Positions 1-10,078 of a DNA stretch of 64,000 nucleotides are shown piece by piece; the first letter of the stretch is position 1; every line of letters starts with the position of its first letter. A program made the position numbers and the translations under genes. The DNA lies in assembly GCA_018398575.1 (NCBI GenBank), contig JAGTXZ010000008.1, forward strand, positions 1,860,001-1,924,000, in the 5' to 3' direction. The notes beneath the pieces were generated by a model. The model was not told the origin of the DNA and made no database searches. It saw only the letters and a list, made by a program, of their open reading frames with translations. Source of the stretch: Ampelomyces quisqualis (lineage: Eukaryota > Ascomycota > Dothideomycetes > Pleosporales > Phaeosphaeriaceae).

Positions 1-46
1 CGATAACTAAAATGCCTTCTTTCAAAGGTAGTACATGCCGAGATAA

Positions 47-268
47 CCATTACACGAGGCACAATGGCTAAATCACCACCTAGACTCTGTCTCATCCAGC
101 CCTGCTGGACCATCCTCGGCACCAACACCATCGACTGCCGTGTCATCGACACCAACCCACGAGACTCTTCATGGCGCTGCTGCAGCGTTGACCTTGCAAG
201 GGCTAGAGCTCTGCCCTCACTGCTACCGTGAGATGAAGCACTGCAACGAGCGTTTCGCATTCGCATAG
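47..268 (+). CDS. possible 3' terminal exon of a gene entering from the left
   Basis: The frame is open from 47 to a TAG at 266-268. It has a coding-like Ser/Pro/Thr/Ala-rich stretch followed by a CPHC motif and another Cys in its last residues. Several AG acceptors, for example the one at about 98-99, could begin an exon here. No start codon lies in this frame in the window, so any gene would begin upstream. I do not recognise a family. It could equally be non-coding. Confidence 0.2.
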   Translation, partial: PLHEAQWLNHHLDSVSSSPAGPSSAPTPSTAVSSTPTHETLHGAAAALTLQGLELCPHCYREMKHCNERFAFA

Positions 269-1328
269 TCGGCCCGCAATTCGATGTGGAGATGGTTACG
301 TATGCGCGGAGCAAACATCGCGCTTGGATCACCACGTTCTGACCACCACACGAGATATCGAGCAATGTTCCGTTGGTGCTTGTTGTACAGTAGGATAGGT
401 TTACGCATCACCAAGGCGTAACGAGGGGGACTTTGGACACTATGGCGTTTTGGACATACCCGACTTCTAGCTTATTCGCGAATGCATGTATTGTCGAAAA
501 CGGGATTGTTTGTGCATCGCGTGATAGGATGTGGCTCACGCCCTTTTTCTTTTGACTCAATTCTGTGCTCCAACGTAGGCAGAGTTCGACCCGTTAGTAC
601 TGTTGCCTTGCGTATCCGCGCTGAACGTTTGTGATATAATACGAGTCTAAACAAATGTCTATCTCATCCCATAGGTTTCAATCGCACTAAGGTGAGAGGC
701 TACAGGTAACGACATTCTGATCTGTTATTCTAAGCTCAACCGCGGTTTCGAAGTCAACAGAGTGCACAATGCTTGCATACCCGTTTTCAAATTGCATCCC
801 ATCGTAGAGAGGTAGAGCAGATGTTCATCTACTATCGTGTCTTAAAAAGACTCTGAACTCCTCACTCGTGCTACGCTGGCATGTCTTGTCTCATTAGAAA
901 AGGGTTCAAGCAAGGTGACCAAAATAGTTCCAGCTCTAACCCAGGATAACAGTTCTAGGTGACATGAATGATATCCATCTATACTGGTATTGGTATCGTG
1001 TTAATACCTTGATCACAAGTACGACCCAAACACCATCATCCAATGAAACATTGTTCCATCTTTGTGGGTCTCGTAGCCCCCATCGTGCGCCTCACAGTCT
1101 GGCTCCACGTGTTTAAGCATTACGGGACATGCGACAAAGTACCATCAGAGTGGCTGGATGAGCCAGCTCCCGTTGTGTTTGTGTTTGTGTGTGGTTACCT
1201 CAGTAGTACGATTGACTGAATCAATACCACCGGGTGACGGGTGTTGGGAAGTATTTAAGTTGGAGACGCGCCTCCGCCACTGCATCTTTTATCCGGACGT
1301 TGCTCAACCTCTCCAACACCAGCCCAGC
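269..1328. other. intergenic, no gene seen
   Basis: About 1 kb with only short unconvincing frames on either strand. It should contain the promoter of the secreted protein that starts at 1329. The last part has a TG-rich run near 1180-1195 and a TATTTAAG sequence near 1251, a plausible TATA-like element about 75 bases before the start codon. Confidence 0.4.
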
Positions 1329-1863
1329 ATGTTCAAAAGAATGCTCCTCGCTCTGTTGCCGCTTGCGGCTGGCATGCCTCCATCGGCGGTCAAACCAGCA
1401 GCCCCACCACCCATGAGGCTGCAAGTGACTACCTTCCAGGCCTACTCACACGACGCCTACACTGGCTACGCGAACTTTGTCACATTCATCGTTGGGGAGC
1501 CAGGTTACTCGCTCGGAGCTATATGCAGTCTTGCAACAGCTGAACCGTTGTTTTCTGACATGAACTGGACCGAATGCGATATTCGTAATGGCGATCCCGG
1601 CGTCAAGCTGTTATTCCAAATCAGCCCCGGGTTCAGTCAGGTCAGACTCAAGAAGGGATGGAAGAGTGGCGAGTAAGTTAGCCTTGATATGCAAAGGGCA
1701 CAGTGCTGATGGTTGCCGTGACAGCATGTACATGTGGGGGGTCGCGACGCAAGACACATACTGGAAGGAGGGCAATGGCGGTAACGTAACGGCCATGTGG
1801 GAGGGAAAATATTACTGGGTTAATCAACCTTGGGACTTTGAGGTCAATAGCATCACAGGCTAA
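1329..1863 (+). CDS. small secreted protein, two exons
   Basis: Exons 1329-1672 and 1725-1863 join to a 160-residue protein. The 52-nt intron has a GTAAGT donor at 1673, a CTGAT-like branch site and a CAG acceptor ending at 1724; removal keeps the frame and removes a stop. The N-terminus (MFKRMLLALLPLAAG) is a typical signal peptide, so the product is probably exported. The mature part is small, rich in aromatic residues and glycine, with two Cys about 18 residues apart (in GAICSL and WTECD) that could form one disulfide, and N-glycosylation sites at NWT and NVT. A longer open frame starts upstream at 1158, but the ATG at 1329 directly gives the signal peptide. I do not recognise a named family. 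Size and secretion fit the broad class of fungal candidate effectors, which is inference only. Confidence 0.7.
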
Positions 1864-2141
1864 GCGAGATTGCATTGTACCCGTGGGGGTGTTGCAGCGG
1901 ACGGTGCAGAGGATGAAAAGAGGAAGAAATCAAAAGCATTAAATAGAGTGTCAGGTAGCCCCGCGCCTCTCTGATAACTCACAGCTGAATCTGCAGCAAT
2001 ATTCCGTACTCCAAAGGCCCAAAACATGTCCGATGAATAACGGAACAGTTGAAAAACGTGAATGAAGAGGAGGGCATAGCTAGGGTCACTTGGCGTAGTG
2101 GCGCAGAATGCTGTATTCACCTGGGCGAAGTCGTATTACAC

Positions 2142-2975
2142 TCAGCAGTTGCAACCTCCAGGTCCTTGTGTTTGGTTGGCTTCAGGCCTCAGGTTGACGC
2201 CCTGTCGTTGCTGGCCCGGCCTCAGGTTGCGTGGGCCAGCCTGGTCGAGGGGCAGCTTCTTGGCAATGGCTGTGAACAGCTCGCGCACGTTCTCGCTGGT
2301 CTTGGCAGAGGTTTCGAAGAACAGCAGGCCAGCCTCGCGGGCGTACTGCTCGGCGTCGGCGGTCTGGATGGCGCGCTTATCGGGGGAGTCGGTGACCAGG
2401 TCGAGCTTGTTGCCGGCGAGTGCGATGATGATGTTCTCGTTGGCCTGGCGCTGAAGCTCCTTGACCCAGGCCTTGGCCTTGTCTAGTGACGCCTGTGGTG
2501 TGTCAGCAGGGCGCCGCGACCGCACGAGGGGAGGTCTGCACATACGGCTTGTGTGATGTCGTAGACTACGACGGCGCAGTTGGCGTTGCGGTAGTACATG
2601 GGCGCGAGCGACTTGTAGCGCTCCTGGCCGGCCGTGTCCCAGATCTCAAACTTTACCGTCGTGTTCTCGTCGAGGGCGATGGTCTGGGTCAGGAAGGCGG
2701 CGCCGATGGTGGATTCTCGGTAGTCGTCGAATTGGTCCTTGACGAAGCGCAGCACCAGCGACGACTGTGGGCCTCGTGTTAGCTACGACGGGTGCGCACA
2801 GGGCTGCCTGGGTCGCTGTCGCACCTTTCCCACCGCGGATTCACCTGTTTGGGTCAGCCGTGACGAAGCATACGCGGGGAGGGCGCCGGGGCCTACCAAG
2901 CAGGACCAGCTTGAACTGGGCGAAGCGGGAGCCGGAGCCGCCTGGCCGTTGTCCGTGCTGCACTCTGGCCGACAT
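2142..2975 (-). CDS. RAB5: RAB5-type small GTPase (Vps21/Ypt51 family)
   Basis: Four exons on the minus strand: 2975-2897, 2844-2825, 2764-2546 and 2492-2142, giving 222 residues. The 20-nt second exon encodes the heart of the P-loop, so a simple ORF scan breaks the gene. The joined protein has GESAVGKSS (residues 27-35), the effector-region threonine in RESTIGAAF, WDTAGQE (75-81) with the catalytic Gln80, GNKLDL (about 133-138), the ETSAKT guanine-base loop and a C-terminal GGCNC prenylation motif. Family knowledge: RAB5 GTPases control homotypic fusion of early endosomes and vacuolar sorting, membrane-bound through geranylgeranylation. The IGAAFLTQ switch I segment is typical of RAB5 rather than RAB7 or RAB11. 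It is transcribed divergently from SAC1 with only 308 bp between start codons. Exon 2 uses a slightly weak GTGCGA donor. The second exon is forced by frame and motif continuity. Confidence 0.93.
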
Positions 2976-3283
2976 GATGGGGGGGGGGGAGGGAGGGCGG
3001 GCGTCGGCGGGTTGGGCGGTCGGGGCGGGCGGGTGCGCAGGCGGAGTGGCGGGTGGGTTGGGCGGCCGGGGCGGAGGGAGGGTACGCTGAGGGGGTGTAT
3101 GTGGAGGGGGGGTATGCGGAGGATGAATGGGCGGTGCACGGGTTGGCTGGCCGTGTTACTGGTCACTGGCCTTGGCGAGGAGGACCCCCAGACGATGACG
3201 AAGCCAGGCACCAGGCCAGGCACCACCTGGCACCACTACCAGACGGCGGCCACCACAACACCAGCGCCCTGCTGCCGCCCACC
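2976..3283. promoter_or_regulatory. shared divergent promoter of RAB5 and SAC1, G-rich
   Basis: The 308 bp between the two start codons must carry both 5' UTRs and promoters. From about 2977 to 3112 the plus strand is an almost continuous series of G runs of three or more, beginning with nine to ten G in a row. No TATA box is evident. The 3' part is CACC/CCAG-rich, leading to the CACCATGAG start context of SAC1. Confidence 0.55.
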
Positions 3284-5509
3284 ATGAGCGCCGTCCTGCC
3301 CTACCGCGACATCAACGTCCACTCGTCGCCCTCGCACTACGCCTTCTCCTCGCCGTCCTCGCCCGCGGCCCCGACGCTGGTCGTCGACCGCCCCTCGGGC
3401 GACTTCCGCCTCCACCATGGCAAGCTGCTGGGCTCCAAGCGCGTGTCCAGCATCGCCGGCATCCTGGGCATCATCAAGCTGCGGCTAGGTACATCCCCCA
3501 CCCCCCCGCGCAGTCCGCACGCGGCGCGAAGCTGATGCATGCCAAGACAAGTACATCATCGTCATCACAAAGGCCCAGCACATGGGGAGGGTCAAGGGCC
3601 ACATGATCTACCGGGTCATGGCGACCGAATTCCTGCCGTTGCGCGAGCGGCCGCTGCACGACCCCGACGAGGACAACTACCTCGCCCTGCTCAAAACCCT
3701 CATCAAGACGTCGCCGCTGTTCTTCTCCTACGCCTTTGACATGACCAACAGCTTCCAGCGCCAGGCGCATGCCGACCCCTCGACCCCGCTCTGGAAGCGC
3801 GCCGACGACCGTTTCTTCTGGAACCGCTTTGTCCAAAGCGACTTGATTGACTTTAGGGGGGGCTTTGGCGGTGGCTATGGCAGGCACTCGAGCGCCCAGC
3901 AGCCCCATGTCGATCCCTACATCCTGCCCGTCATGTATGGCATGCTGGAGATCAAAAACACGTCCATCAAGGGGTCCGCGTTGACCTTTATCCTCATCAC
4001 TCGACGCTCGCGACTCAAGGCCGGGACGCGCTACTTTTCACGCGGCATTGACGAGAACGGCAACGTATCCAACTTCAACGAGACGGAACAGACCATCATA
4101 CTGAACGACGACGCGTCCGGCGGTCCTGGCGGATTTGGCTCGAATCAGCACGGCGCGGTTGGCGGGAACACGGGCAAGGAGACGCAGGTGCTGGCTTACG
4201 TGCAGACCAGGGGCAGTGTGCCGGTCTACTGGGCCGAGATCAACACGCTCAAGTACACGCCAAAGCTTCAAGTACGAGGGGTCGAGAATGCGCTCCCTGC
4301 TGCAAAGAAGCATTTTGCCGAGCAGATCCGACTATACGGCGACAACTGGCTCGTCAACCTGGTCAATCAAAAGGGCCGCGAACAACGGGTCAAGGAGGCT
4401 TATGAGCAGATGGTGGAATACCTGGTGAATTCTCCTGTCGACAACACCGAGGGCGACAAAATCACGTCGGAGAAGTTCCACATCATCGACGCCGGCAACG
4501 CACAAACAGCCTACGACCGCTTACACTACGTCTACTTCGACTTCCACAACGAGACCAAAGGTCTGCGCTGGGATCGTGCGAAGCTGCTCATGGATCAGTT
4601 GGAGCCGCATGTGTTGAAGCATGGCTACTTTCGCGGGGTTGACATGCCAGGCGATGCGGGCCACGTTGAGGTTCGACGACATCAGACAGCGGTCATTCGG
4701 ACGAACTGCATGGACTGCCTCGATCGCACAAATGTTGTTCAAAGCATGATTGGCCGATATATCTTGTCTCGGATGCTCGTGGACCTTGGGCTGATGCGCG
4801 AAGGCGAGTCGGCGGAAGAAGACCGGGATTTCGAATTTCTTTTCCGAAACGTTTGGGCTGACAATGCCGATGTGGTATCCAAATCCTACTCTGGTACCGG
4901 CGCCCTCAAAACCGACTTCACCAGGCTTGGCGTGCGGACGAAACAAGGTGCAATCCAAGACCTGAACAATTCCATTACGCGATACTGCCTGAACAACTTC
5001 AGCGATGGGCCGCGACAGGACGCTTTCGATCTGTTCCTGGGAGCATATCTGCCCAGCGACTCTGATGTTGGCGGACAACTACTCTTTGCCGATCGAAGAC
5101 CCCTTTTCATTCAATCGATACCGTACATGTTGGCCGCAAGCATCTTCTTGATACTGACAGGAAGCCTCACGCGGAGAGGGCCAGACTCGGCAACGTGGCC
5201 ATTGCGCCTGCTCATGCTGCTCAGTCTGCTGACTGCAGCCGCATGCTTGAACTTCATCTGGAGCAACGGCACCCTCTACGTAAGCTTTTGTCACAGTATA
5301 CTTGAGTTTAGGAAGCTGGTCACTAATCAAAGCAGGTCAATTGGCCAAAGCTTAATCGTCTACCAGCGCAAATCGAAGCCTACCAGGAGAAGCTCTCCAA
5401 AGTGTCGCAAAGCGCTGTTGTCGGATCACTTGTAGGCACAAAGCATGAACGGGGCAAGAGTGATGCACGGTTGTTAGGCTTGGAGGAAGGCAAGAAGAGG
5501 ATCGAGTAG
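3284..5509 (+). CDS. SAC1: SAC1 phosphoinositide phosphatase
   Basis: Exons 3284-3488, 3547-5279 and 5336-5509 give 703 residues. The first intron joins GIIKLRL to DKYIIVITK, and the second (GTAAGC donor at 5280, CAG acceptor at 5335) joins NGTLY to VNWPKLNR. Without the second splice the frame would wrongly stop near 5435. The SAC catalytic motif is seen as NCMDCLDRTN, a CX5R(T) site with Cys456 and Arg462. Two C-terminal hydrophobic segments (about 590-610 and 621-640) match the ER/Golgi tail anchor of SAC1. Family knowledge: it dephosphorylates PI4P and other monophosphoinositides at the ER and Golgi. Yeast Sac1 is 623 residues; this one is longer through an N-terminal extension and Gly/Ser-rich loops (around the GGFGGGYG segment). 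The start is the first ATG in a good CACCATG context. Confidence 0.94.
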
Positions 5510-5867
5510 CGTAGGATGAGAAGAGCTAGTTGGCCATGAGGTTCTTACCCGGCTCAAGCAAATTTTCATCACCAAACACGACACAGTAAAGTCAAAGAAT
5601 GGTATTGAAATGCCAACATGTCGTTATGGTGACCTTTTGTACAATCGAATTGCATGGTATAAAGAAAGCTAGGCGTTGTCCTCGTGAAGCACGACCAGAG
5701 AAATCGGTGCTGGGCTTTCATGAGGAGCGTTGCATGAGTTGATGGTACAGGGTGTATGTGTGGGTATCATTACCAAGGAGACGAAAAAGAGACGGAAAGT
5801 GGTGTACAAAGCTACCAAAGGTGAATCATCAAAGGTAATGACAAACAAGAAGTGAAGAAGCAGAGAG
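5510..5867. other. convergent 3' region
   Basis: About 360 bp between the SAC1 stop and the stop of the minus-strand gene at 5868. It should hold both 3' UTRs. AATGGTATTGAAATG and TTGTACAATCG stretches are AT-rich but I see no definable terminator. Confidence 0.4.
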
Positions 5868-6491
5868 CTAGCAGGAGATGTGCGCCACCGGCAAGACGAC
5901 CACGTCGAATTCGTCATCAACGCTCTCTTGGCTCTCGGTGCCTGTCCCTTGCAGCGTCTTTTCGTCTTCGCCATACTTGCCCCCCACAAAGTCCCAGCCA
6001 TCGCCCTCTAGACGTGCTCTCAGACGTTCGCGGTTGGAGCTGGCCGCGCGGCGAACTATTGGAGTCCACGCACTAGTTCCTTTGGTCGGTTCTCGCTGCG
6101 TGGTGTCGTTGTCGAGCTCCCAATCGTCGAAATCGGGTAGTATCCACAAGTCGGACTCGGTGCTGTCGTTGGCCGCCATGTTGAGGTTCAAACATGTACT
6201 TTGGTGCAGCTCCATCTGGCGGTTCTGGAGGCGGCTGCGTTTCGTCTGCAGCAGCCACGTAGCGCATGCAGTGCTGCGTGTGAGCTTGATGTTGAGAGGC
6301 GATGAGGTGTCCATGTCTGTGGGCCCCTTGCGTTTGCTGGCGGGTTGGGCGGGTGAAGGTGCGCGAGATCTTCGAACGGGCGTGTCTGTGGCGCGTGACG
6401 GGAACATGCCATAGACGGCGTGGCTTAGATTGTAGTCGTGGCAGGACTCGTCACGCGTGCGATGTCCTAACCGCGAGCCGTCATCGTCCAT
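5868..6491 (-). CDS. unknown protein, single exon, 207 residues
   Basis: A 208-codon frame from an ATG at 6491 to a stop at 5868. Composition is coding-like: a Ser/Pro/Arg-rich N-terminal half with a short basic KRK patch, then an acidic, Trp-containing segment (SDLWILPDFDDWELDND), then a basic RRAASSNRERLRARLEG stretch, a GWDFVGGKYGED motif and an acidic tail. No signal peptide or membrane segment is visible. The Ser-Pro sites and mixed charge suggest a soluble, partly disordered, possibly nuclear protein. I do not recognise a family. It shares its upstream region with MIC60 (divergent). An antisense frame at 5878-6414 overlaps it, but its product looks like a shadow. Confidence 0.6.
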   Translation of the reverse strand: MDDDGSRLGHRTRDESCHDYNLSHAVYGMFPSRATDTPVRRSRAPSPAQPASKRKGPTDMDTSSPLNIKLTRSTACATWLLQTKRSRLQNRQMELHQSTCLNLNMAANDSTESDLWILPDFDDWELDNDTTQREPTKGTSAWTPIVRRAASSNRERLRARLEGDGWDFVGGKYGEDEKTLQGTGTESQESVDDEFDVVVLPVAHISC

Positions 6492-7245
6492 GTTGGGCGA
6501 AGGCGAGTCGATATGTGAGGAGAAAAGTGGAATGCGCTTGATGATGGAGAGTACGGCAGACAGATGGCCTCATGCAGGTGGTGCAGCTGCATATGCGAGT
6601 GATGGCGAGGGTCGGACAGGGCGCAATGCGGCTGCCTGGTGATATGCTCGTGAAAGAGTCACCCGATGACGTCGCCGCTGGTGCGCTTACGTAGTCACGT
6701 AGCAGTGTCTCAGTGGTGGCTAAGAACTAAAAAAGCAGAGAGAGGGCGAGAAATGAAGAATGGAGCGGGTACAGAGATGTAGGGCAGGAGGAGGAAAGGG
6801 AAGAGGGCAGTTGGATCACGCTGCCGGTAGCCGACTGGTGAGGGGTGGGCAAGAGCAGCCGGATGCGGCGTTTGCAGGTGAACGCAGCGCAAAGAGGTCA
6901 TGATGTTTGCGGCAGTCGGGCGCGAGACGGACGTGGCAGGGCGCCCGTCGCGGGGTCAGAGTCGCGGGCATTTGGAGCGTGTCAGAGCTGTGTACCTGCA
7001 TACGAGGTGGTGCAGGTCCAAGGATAGGCCAGTCACTGCAGTGTACCACCTATGTAGTATGTACTACTCCGTATGTAGTAGCCACATGGCGGGTGGTCAC
7101 GTGGTGCACTGTAGCGCCGGGCCGCCGGCCGGAGCTCTCAGGGCCGGCTGTCTCCCAAAACTTCACGAGCCGCAGCCGACGACCATCAACACCGCCGTCT
7201 CCGCCCTCGCCCACCCCCATTGCCGCCATCCGGAGGCAGCCCACC
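6492..7245. promoter_or_regulatory. divergent intergenic region before MIC60
   Basis: 754 bp separates the start codons of the unknown protein (minus) and MIC60 (plus). It includes GATGACGTCG near 6665, a perfect TGACGTCA-type half/core for bZIP (ATF/CREB) factors, and short direct repeats of TATGTAGTA and GTACTAC near 7048-7082. Open frames that read through this region into MIC60 carry no recognisable domain, so I treat them as leader sequence. Confidence 0.4.
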
Positions 7246-9192
7246 ATGCTGCGCGCCTCCATCCTCCGCGCCCGTCCTGCTGCGCGGCCATTGGCCCGCC
7301 CGGCCCGCCCGCAATGGCATGTCGTGCAGCGCTTCTACGCCGACGACAAGCCCCTCGTCACGCCCTCGATATCGTCCGCCAGGCCATCGCGGGTCGAATC
7401 ATCGACCATTCCCGCCTCGGACGTGCCCAAGCCGCCGCCTGCGCCCGCGCCCACGGCATCGCGCTCAGCGCCCGTCGAGCAGCCCGCAACCACACCGCCC
7501 ACCGGCACCGGCACCGCAAGCATAGCGCCCACCCCCCAGCAGCCCCAGCAGCCCAAGAAGAAGCGTCGGCTGCGGCGCCTCCTCTTCTGGCTCACCATCC
7601 TGTCCGGCCTGGGCTACGCCGGCGGCGTGTGGTACTCGCTCGTGTCGGACAACTTCCACGACTTCTTCACCGAGTTCGTGCCCTACGGCGAGGATGCCGT
7701 GGCCTACTTCGAGGAGCGCGAGTTCAGGAGGAGGTTCCCCGGCCGCGCTGGCCAGCCGAGACTCCACCCTCAGATCTCCGGCGAGACCAAGGTCACCATC
7801 CCCGGGAAGAGCGGACTGAGCGCGCGCCTCTCGGAGCAAGGCCAGGCAGACCTGAGCACCAGAGGGCCGCATGTCAGTGCCATTGCCGACAACACACCCA
7901 AGTCCGCCGGCGCGCAACCCAAGGTCGGCTCCAACACGCCCGCGCCTAGCAAGAACACGCAGGAAAAGAAGCAGGAGCAGGCCCAGAAAGAGAAGCCTAC
8001 CGCTTCCATCTCCCACCCGGAAAAGCCCGCGGCCAAGGAGGCTGTTGCACCGGCTCCTGCCTCGTCCATCTCGCAGCTCGACCATCTGGCAGTACCCGCC
8101 GCCAGCGAGGCTGTTGTCCAGGACGTGGTCAAAATCGTCAACGACATCATCACAGTCATCAATGCCGACTCGGCCCACGATGGCAAGTACAACTCCGCGC
8201 TCGACAAGGCCAAGTCTGAGCTTGGCCGTGTTGTTTCACACATCAACCAGATGAAGGCGAACCTGCAAAAAGAGTCCGAGGACAAGGTCCAGGCCGCACA
8301 CGCCGAATTCGAGTCTGCAGCAAAAGAGCTCGTGCAACGTCTAGACCACCAGATGCAGTCTCAAGAGGCTCGCTGGAAGGAGGAGTATGAGAACGAGCGG
8401 GAGCGTCTGTCCCAACTATACAAGGATAGGTTGCGGTCCGAGCTCGAAGCTGCTCACAAATTCTACGAGCAAAAGACCAAGAACGAGCTTCTTGAGCAAA
8501 GTATTCATCTGCAAAAATCCTTCACCGCCAGCGTTCGGGATCGCGTCGAGGCCGAACGCGACGGCCGTCTTGGCAAGCTCAATGAGCTCTCTTCCTCTGT
8601 ACACGAATTGGAAAAGTTGACTGCCGAGTGGAACTCTGTTGTTGATGCCAACCTCAAGACGCAGCATCTTGTAGTCGCTGTCGAGGCTGTCAAGTCTGCG
8701 CTGGACACACAAGCTACACCCAAACCTTTCGTTACTGAATTAGCCGCGCTCAAGGAGGTCGCAGCAGACGACCCGGTTGTGAGCGCCGCCATTGCCAGCA
8801 TCAATCCCGCCGCCTACCAGCGAGGCATTCCCAACCCTGCTCTCCTAATCGACCGCTTCCGTCGTGTGGCATCCGAGGTCAGGAAAGCTGCGCTCCTTCC
8901 CGAAGACGCCGGCGTCGCTTCGCATATCGCGTCTCTCGCCATGTCCAAAGTCCTCTTCAAAAAGTCTGGTCTTGCCGTTGGCCAGGATGTCGAATCTGTC
9001 CTTGCCCGCACCGAAGTCCTGCTGGAGGAAGGTGATTTGGATGCTGCAGCACGTGAAATGAATGGCCTGCAAGGGTGGGCCAAGGTTCTCAGCAAAGATT
9101 GGCTAAGCGAATGCAGAAGGGTTCTGGAGGTCAGACAAGCGCTTGATGTTATTGCCACCGAAGCGCGTCTGAACAGCTTGTTGGTCGACTAA
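7246..9192 (+). CDS. MIC60: MICOS complex subunit MIC60 (mitofilin)
   Basis: A single exon of 648 residues. The ATG at 7246 lies in a CCACCATGC context and opens an Arg/Ala-rich mitochondrial presequence (MLRASILRARPAARPLARPA). A Pro/Ala-rich linker follows, then a basic patch KKKRRLRR and one transmembrane helix (about residues 111-133, ending GYAGGVWYSLV). Next comes the conserved DNFHDFFTEFVPYGEDAV stretch, a long charged coiled coil (about 330-480) and the C-terminal mitofilin domain (about 500-648, with WAKVLSKDWL). Family knowledge: MIC60 sits in the inner membrane facing the intermembrane space, forms crista junctions and contacts outer-membrane partners. The length is normal for filamentous fungi (yeast about 540). 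The open frame extends upstream to 6907 but that part lacks the presequence. Confidence 0.95.
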   Translation: MLRASILRARPAARPLARPARPQWHVVQRFYADDKPLVTPSISSARPSRVESSTIPASDVPKPPPAPAPTASRSAPVEQPATTPPTGTGTASIAPTPQQPQQPKKKRRLRRLLFWLTILSGLGYAGGVWYSLVSDNFHDFFTEFVPYGEDAVAYFEEREFRRRFPGRAGQPRLHPQISGETKVTIPGKSGLSARLSEQGQADLSTRGPHVSAIADNTPKSAGAQPKVGSNTPAPSKNTQEKKQEQAQKEKPTASISHPEKPAAKEAVAPAPASSISQLDHLAVPAASEAVVQDVVKIVNDIITVINADSAHDGKYNSALDKAKSELGRVVSHINQMKANLQKESEDKVQAAHAEFESAAKELVQRLDHQMQSQEARWKEEYENERERLSQLYKDRLRSELEAAHKFYEQKTKNELLEQSIHLQKSFTASVRDRVEAERDGRLGKLNELSSSVHELEKLTAEWNSVVDANLKTQHLVVAVEAVKSALDTQATPKPFVTELAALKEVAADDPVVSAAIASINPAAYQRGIPNPALLIDRFRRVASEVRKAALLPEDAGVASHIASLAMSKVLFKKSGLAVGQDVESVLARTEVLLEEGDLDAAAREMNGLQGWAKVLSKDWLSECRRVLEVRQALDVIATEARLNSLLVD

Positions 9193-9756
9193 GCGACTTC
9201 CTTTCTAATGGTCTCATACCATGAGTTGACCTGTAAGGTCTTTCCTTTTGTATTCACACGCGAGCATGTGTGGCGCTTGTACATGTAGCTTGTACAATGG
9301 AAGGTTGTTTTTCACATTCAAACACCAAGTAATAGCCTGATTTGTTGCGTGAGCTTTGCCATGGTGGGACGACATCTCTTCCTCATGTATCCAGAGTAGA
9401 GATGATGTGTAGGGATAGCCAAAAGTTGTGTGCTACTATGTGCTTCAACTGCCCTATGGAAGCCTATGACTATCTTCAAACACAAGTCCAGCTGCCAAGA
9501 TTTGCATTGCCCTTCGCTTTATACCGAATACCACAACTACAAGTATGGACATGGCGCCGTTGTTGCTCGTGCGAAGAAATGGTCTCTGCACCGGCACATT
9601 GACGCTGTAGAGCCCACTCCCTCCTCCTTCTACGTACTTGGGTCGGCAAAGTAGAGGCACCAGCTAGCTACTCCACCCCGACAAAAGTAGCACAATCGCA
9701 GCCGTGTCTAACGCAATTTCTGTCTCGTCGGAGTGCTTCCAGACACTGTACTCAGC
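9193..9756. other. intergenic, MIC60 3' region
   Basis: About 560 bp without a supportable gene. The first 130 bp are T-rich with TTGTACATG/CTTGTACAATG repeats, likely the MIC60 3' UTR. Homology to the S53 protease remnant may extend a little left of 9757 but I cannot align it. Confidence 0.35.
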
Positions 9757-10078
9757 GGAAGTGGATTCCTGGATTACTCCCATCGCCCCTCATATGAGAA
9801 GGAGGTAGTTTCCTGCGTATCTGAAAGCGCTTGGCGACCAGTGTAATGCCACTGGCCGTGCCTACCCTGGTCTCTCAGCCCAAGGACTGTGTCTTGCTGA
9901 CTTCGGGAATGGGACCGAAGGTTTCTATAACGAGGGCGTGATCGGTTGCGCGTCGGCGTCATGCCCACTTACAGCAGTCATCTTTTCGCTGGTCAACGAT
10001 GCACTCATCGCGTCTGGGAAGCCAACACTAGGCTTTTGGCATTCTTGCCTGTATAAGACGGGACACAATGCTTTCCCA
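9757..10078 (+). pseudogene. remnant of an S53 (sedolisin/tripeptidyl-peptidase) protease
   Basis: Two frames give successive pieces of the C-terminal half of a fungal S53 peptidase. Frame 1 (9757-9808) reads SGSGFLDYSHRPSYEKEV, like the SGGGFSNYFPRPSYQ region. A single-base shift then leads into frame 2 (9809 on): FPAYLKALGDQ, NATGRAYPGLSAQG, a degraded serine-motif region (GCASASCP where GTSASAP is expected) and LVNDALIASGKPTLGF. The usual AYPDVSAQG has become AYPGLSAQG, and the serine motif has an extra residue. The N-terminal half, with the catalytic Glu and Asp, is absent. I therefore call it a decayed gene and not an exon set. Base composition is like that of its neighbours; no RIP bias is apparent. 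Confidence 0.7.

Noticed and set aside
223..654. Minus-strand open frames at 223-414 and 472-654
   Set aside because: Short, no ATG-quality context, no domain or compositional sign of coding.
5280..5435. SAC1 ending at 5435 by reading through the last intron
   Set aside because: GTAAGC...CAG splice restores the family-typical VNWPKLNR tail and a longer frame to 5509.
6900..7949. Long plus-strand frame overlapping MIC60 in another phase
   Set aside because: Its product is a His/Arg/Pro/Ala-rich shadow of the GC-rich MIC60 coding sequence.
7465..8285. Minus-strand open frames of 171-237 codons inside MIC60
   Set aside because: Antisense shadows of a GC-rich gene; no independent motif.
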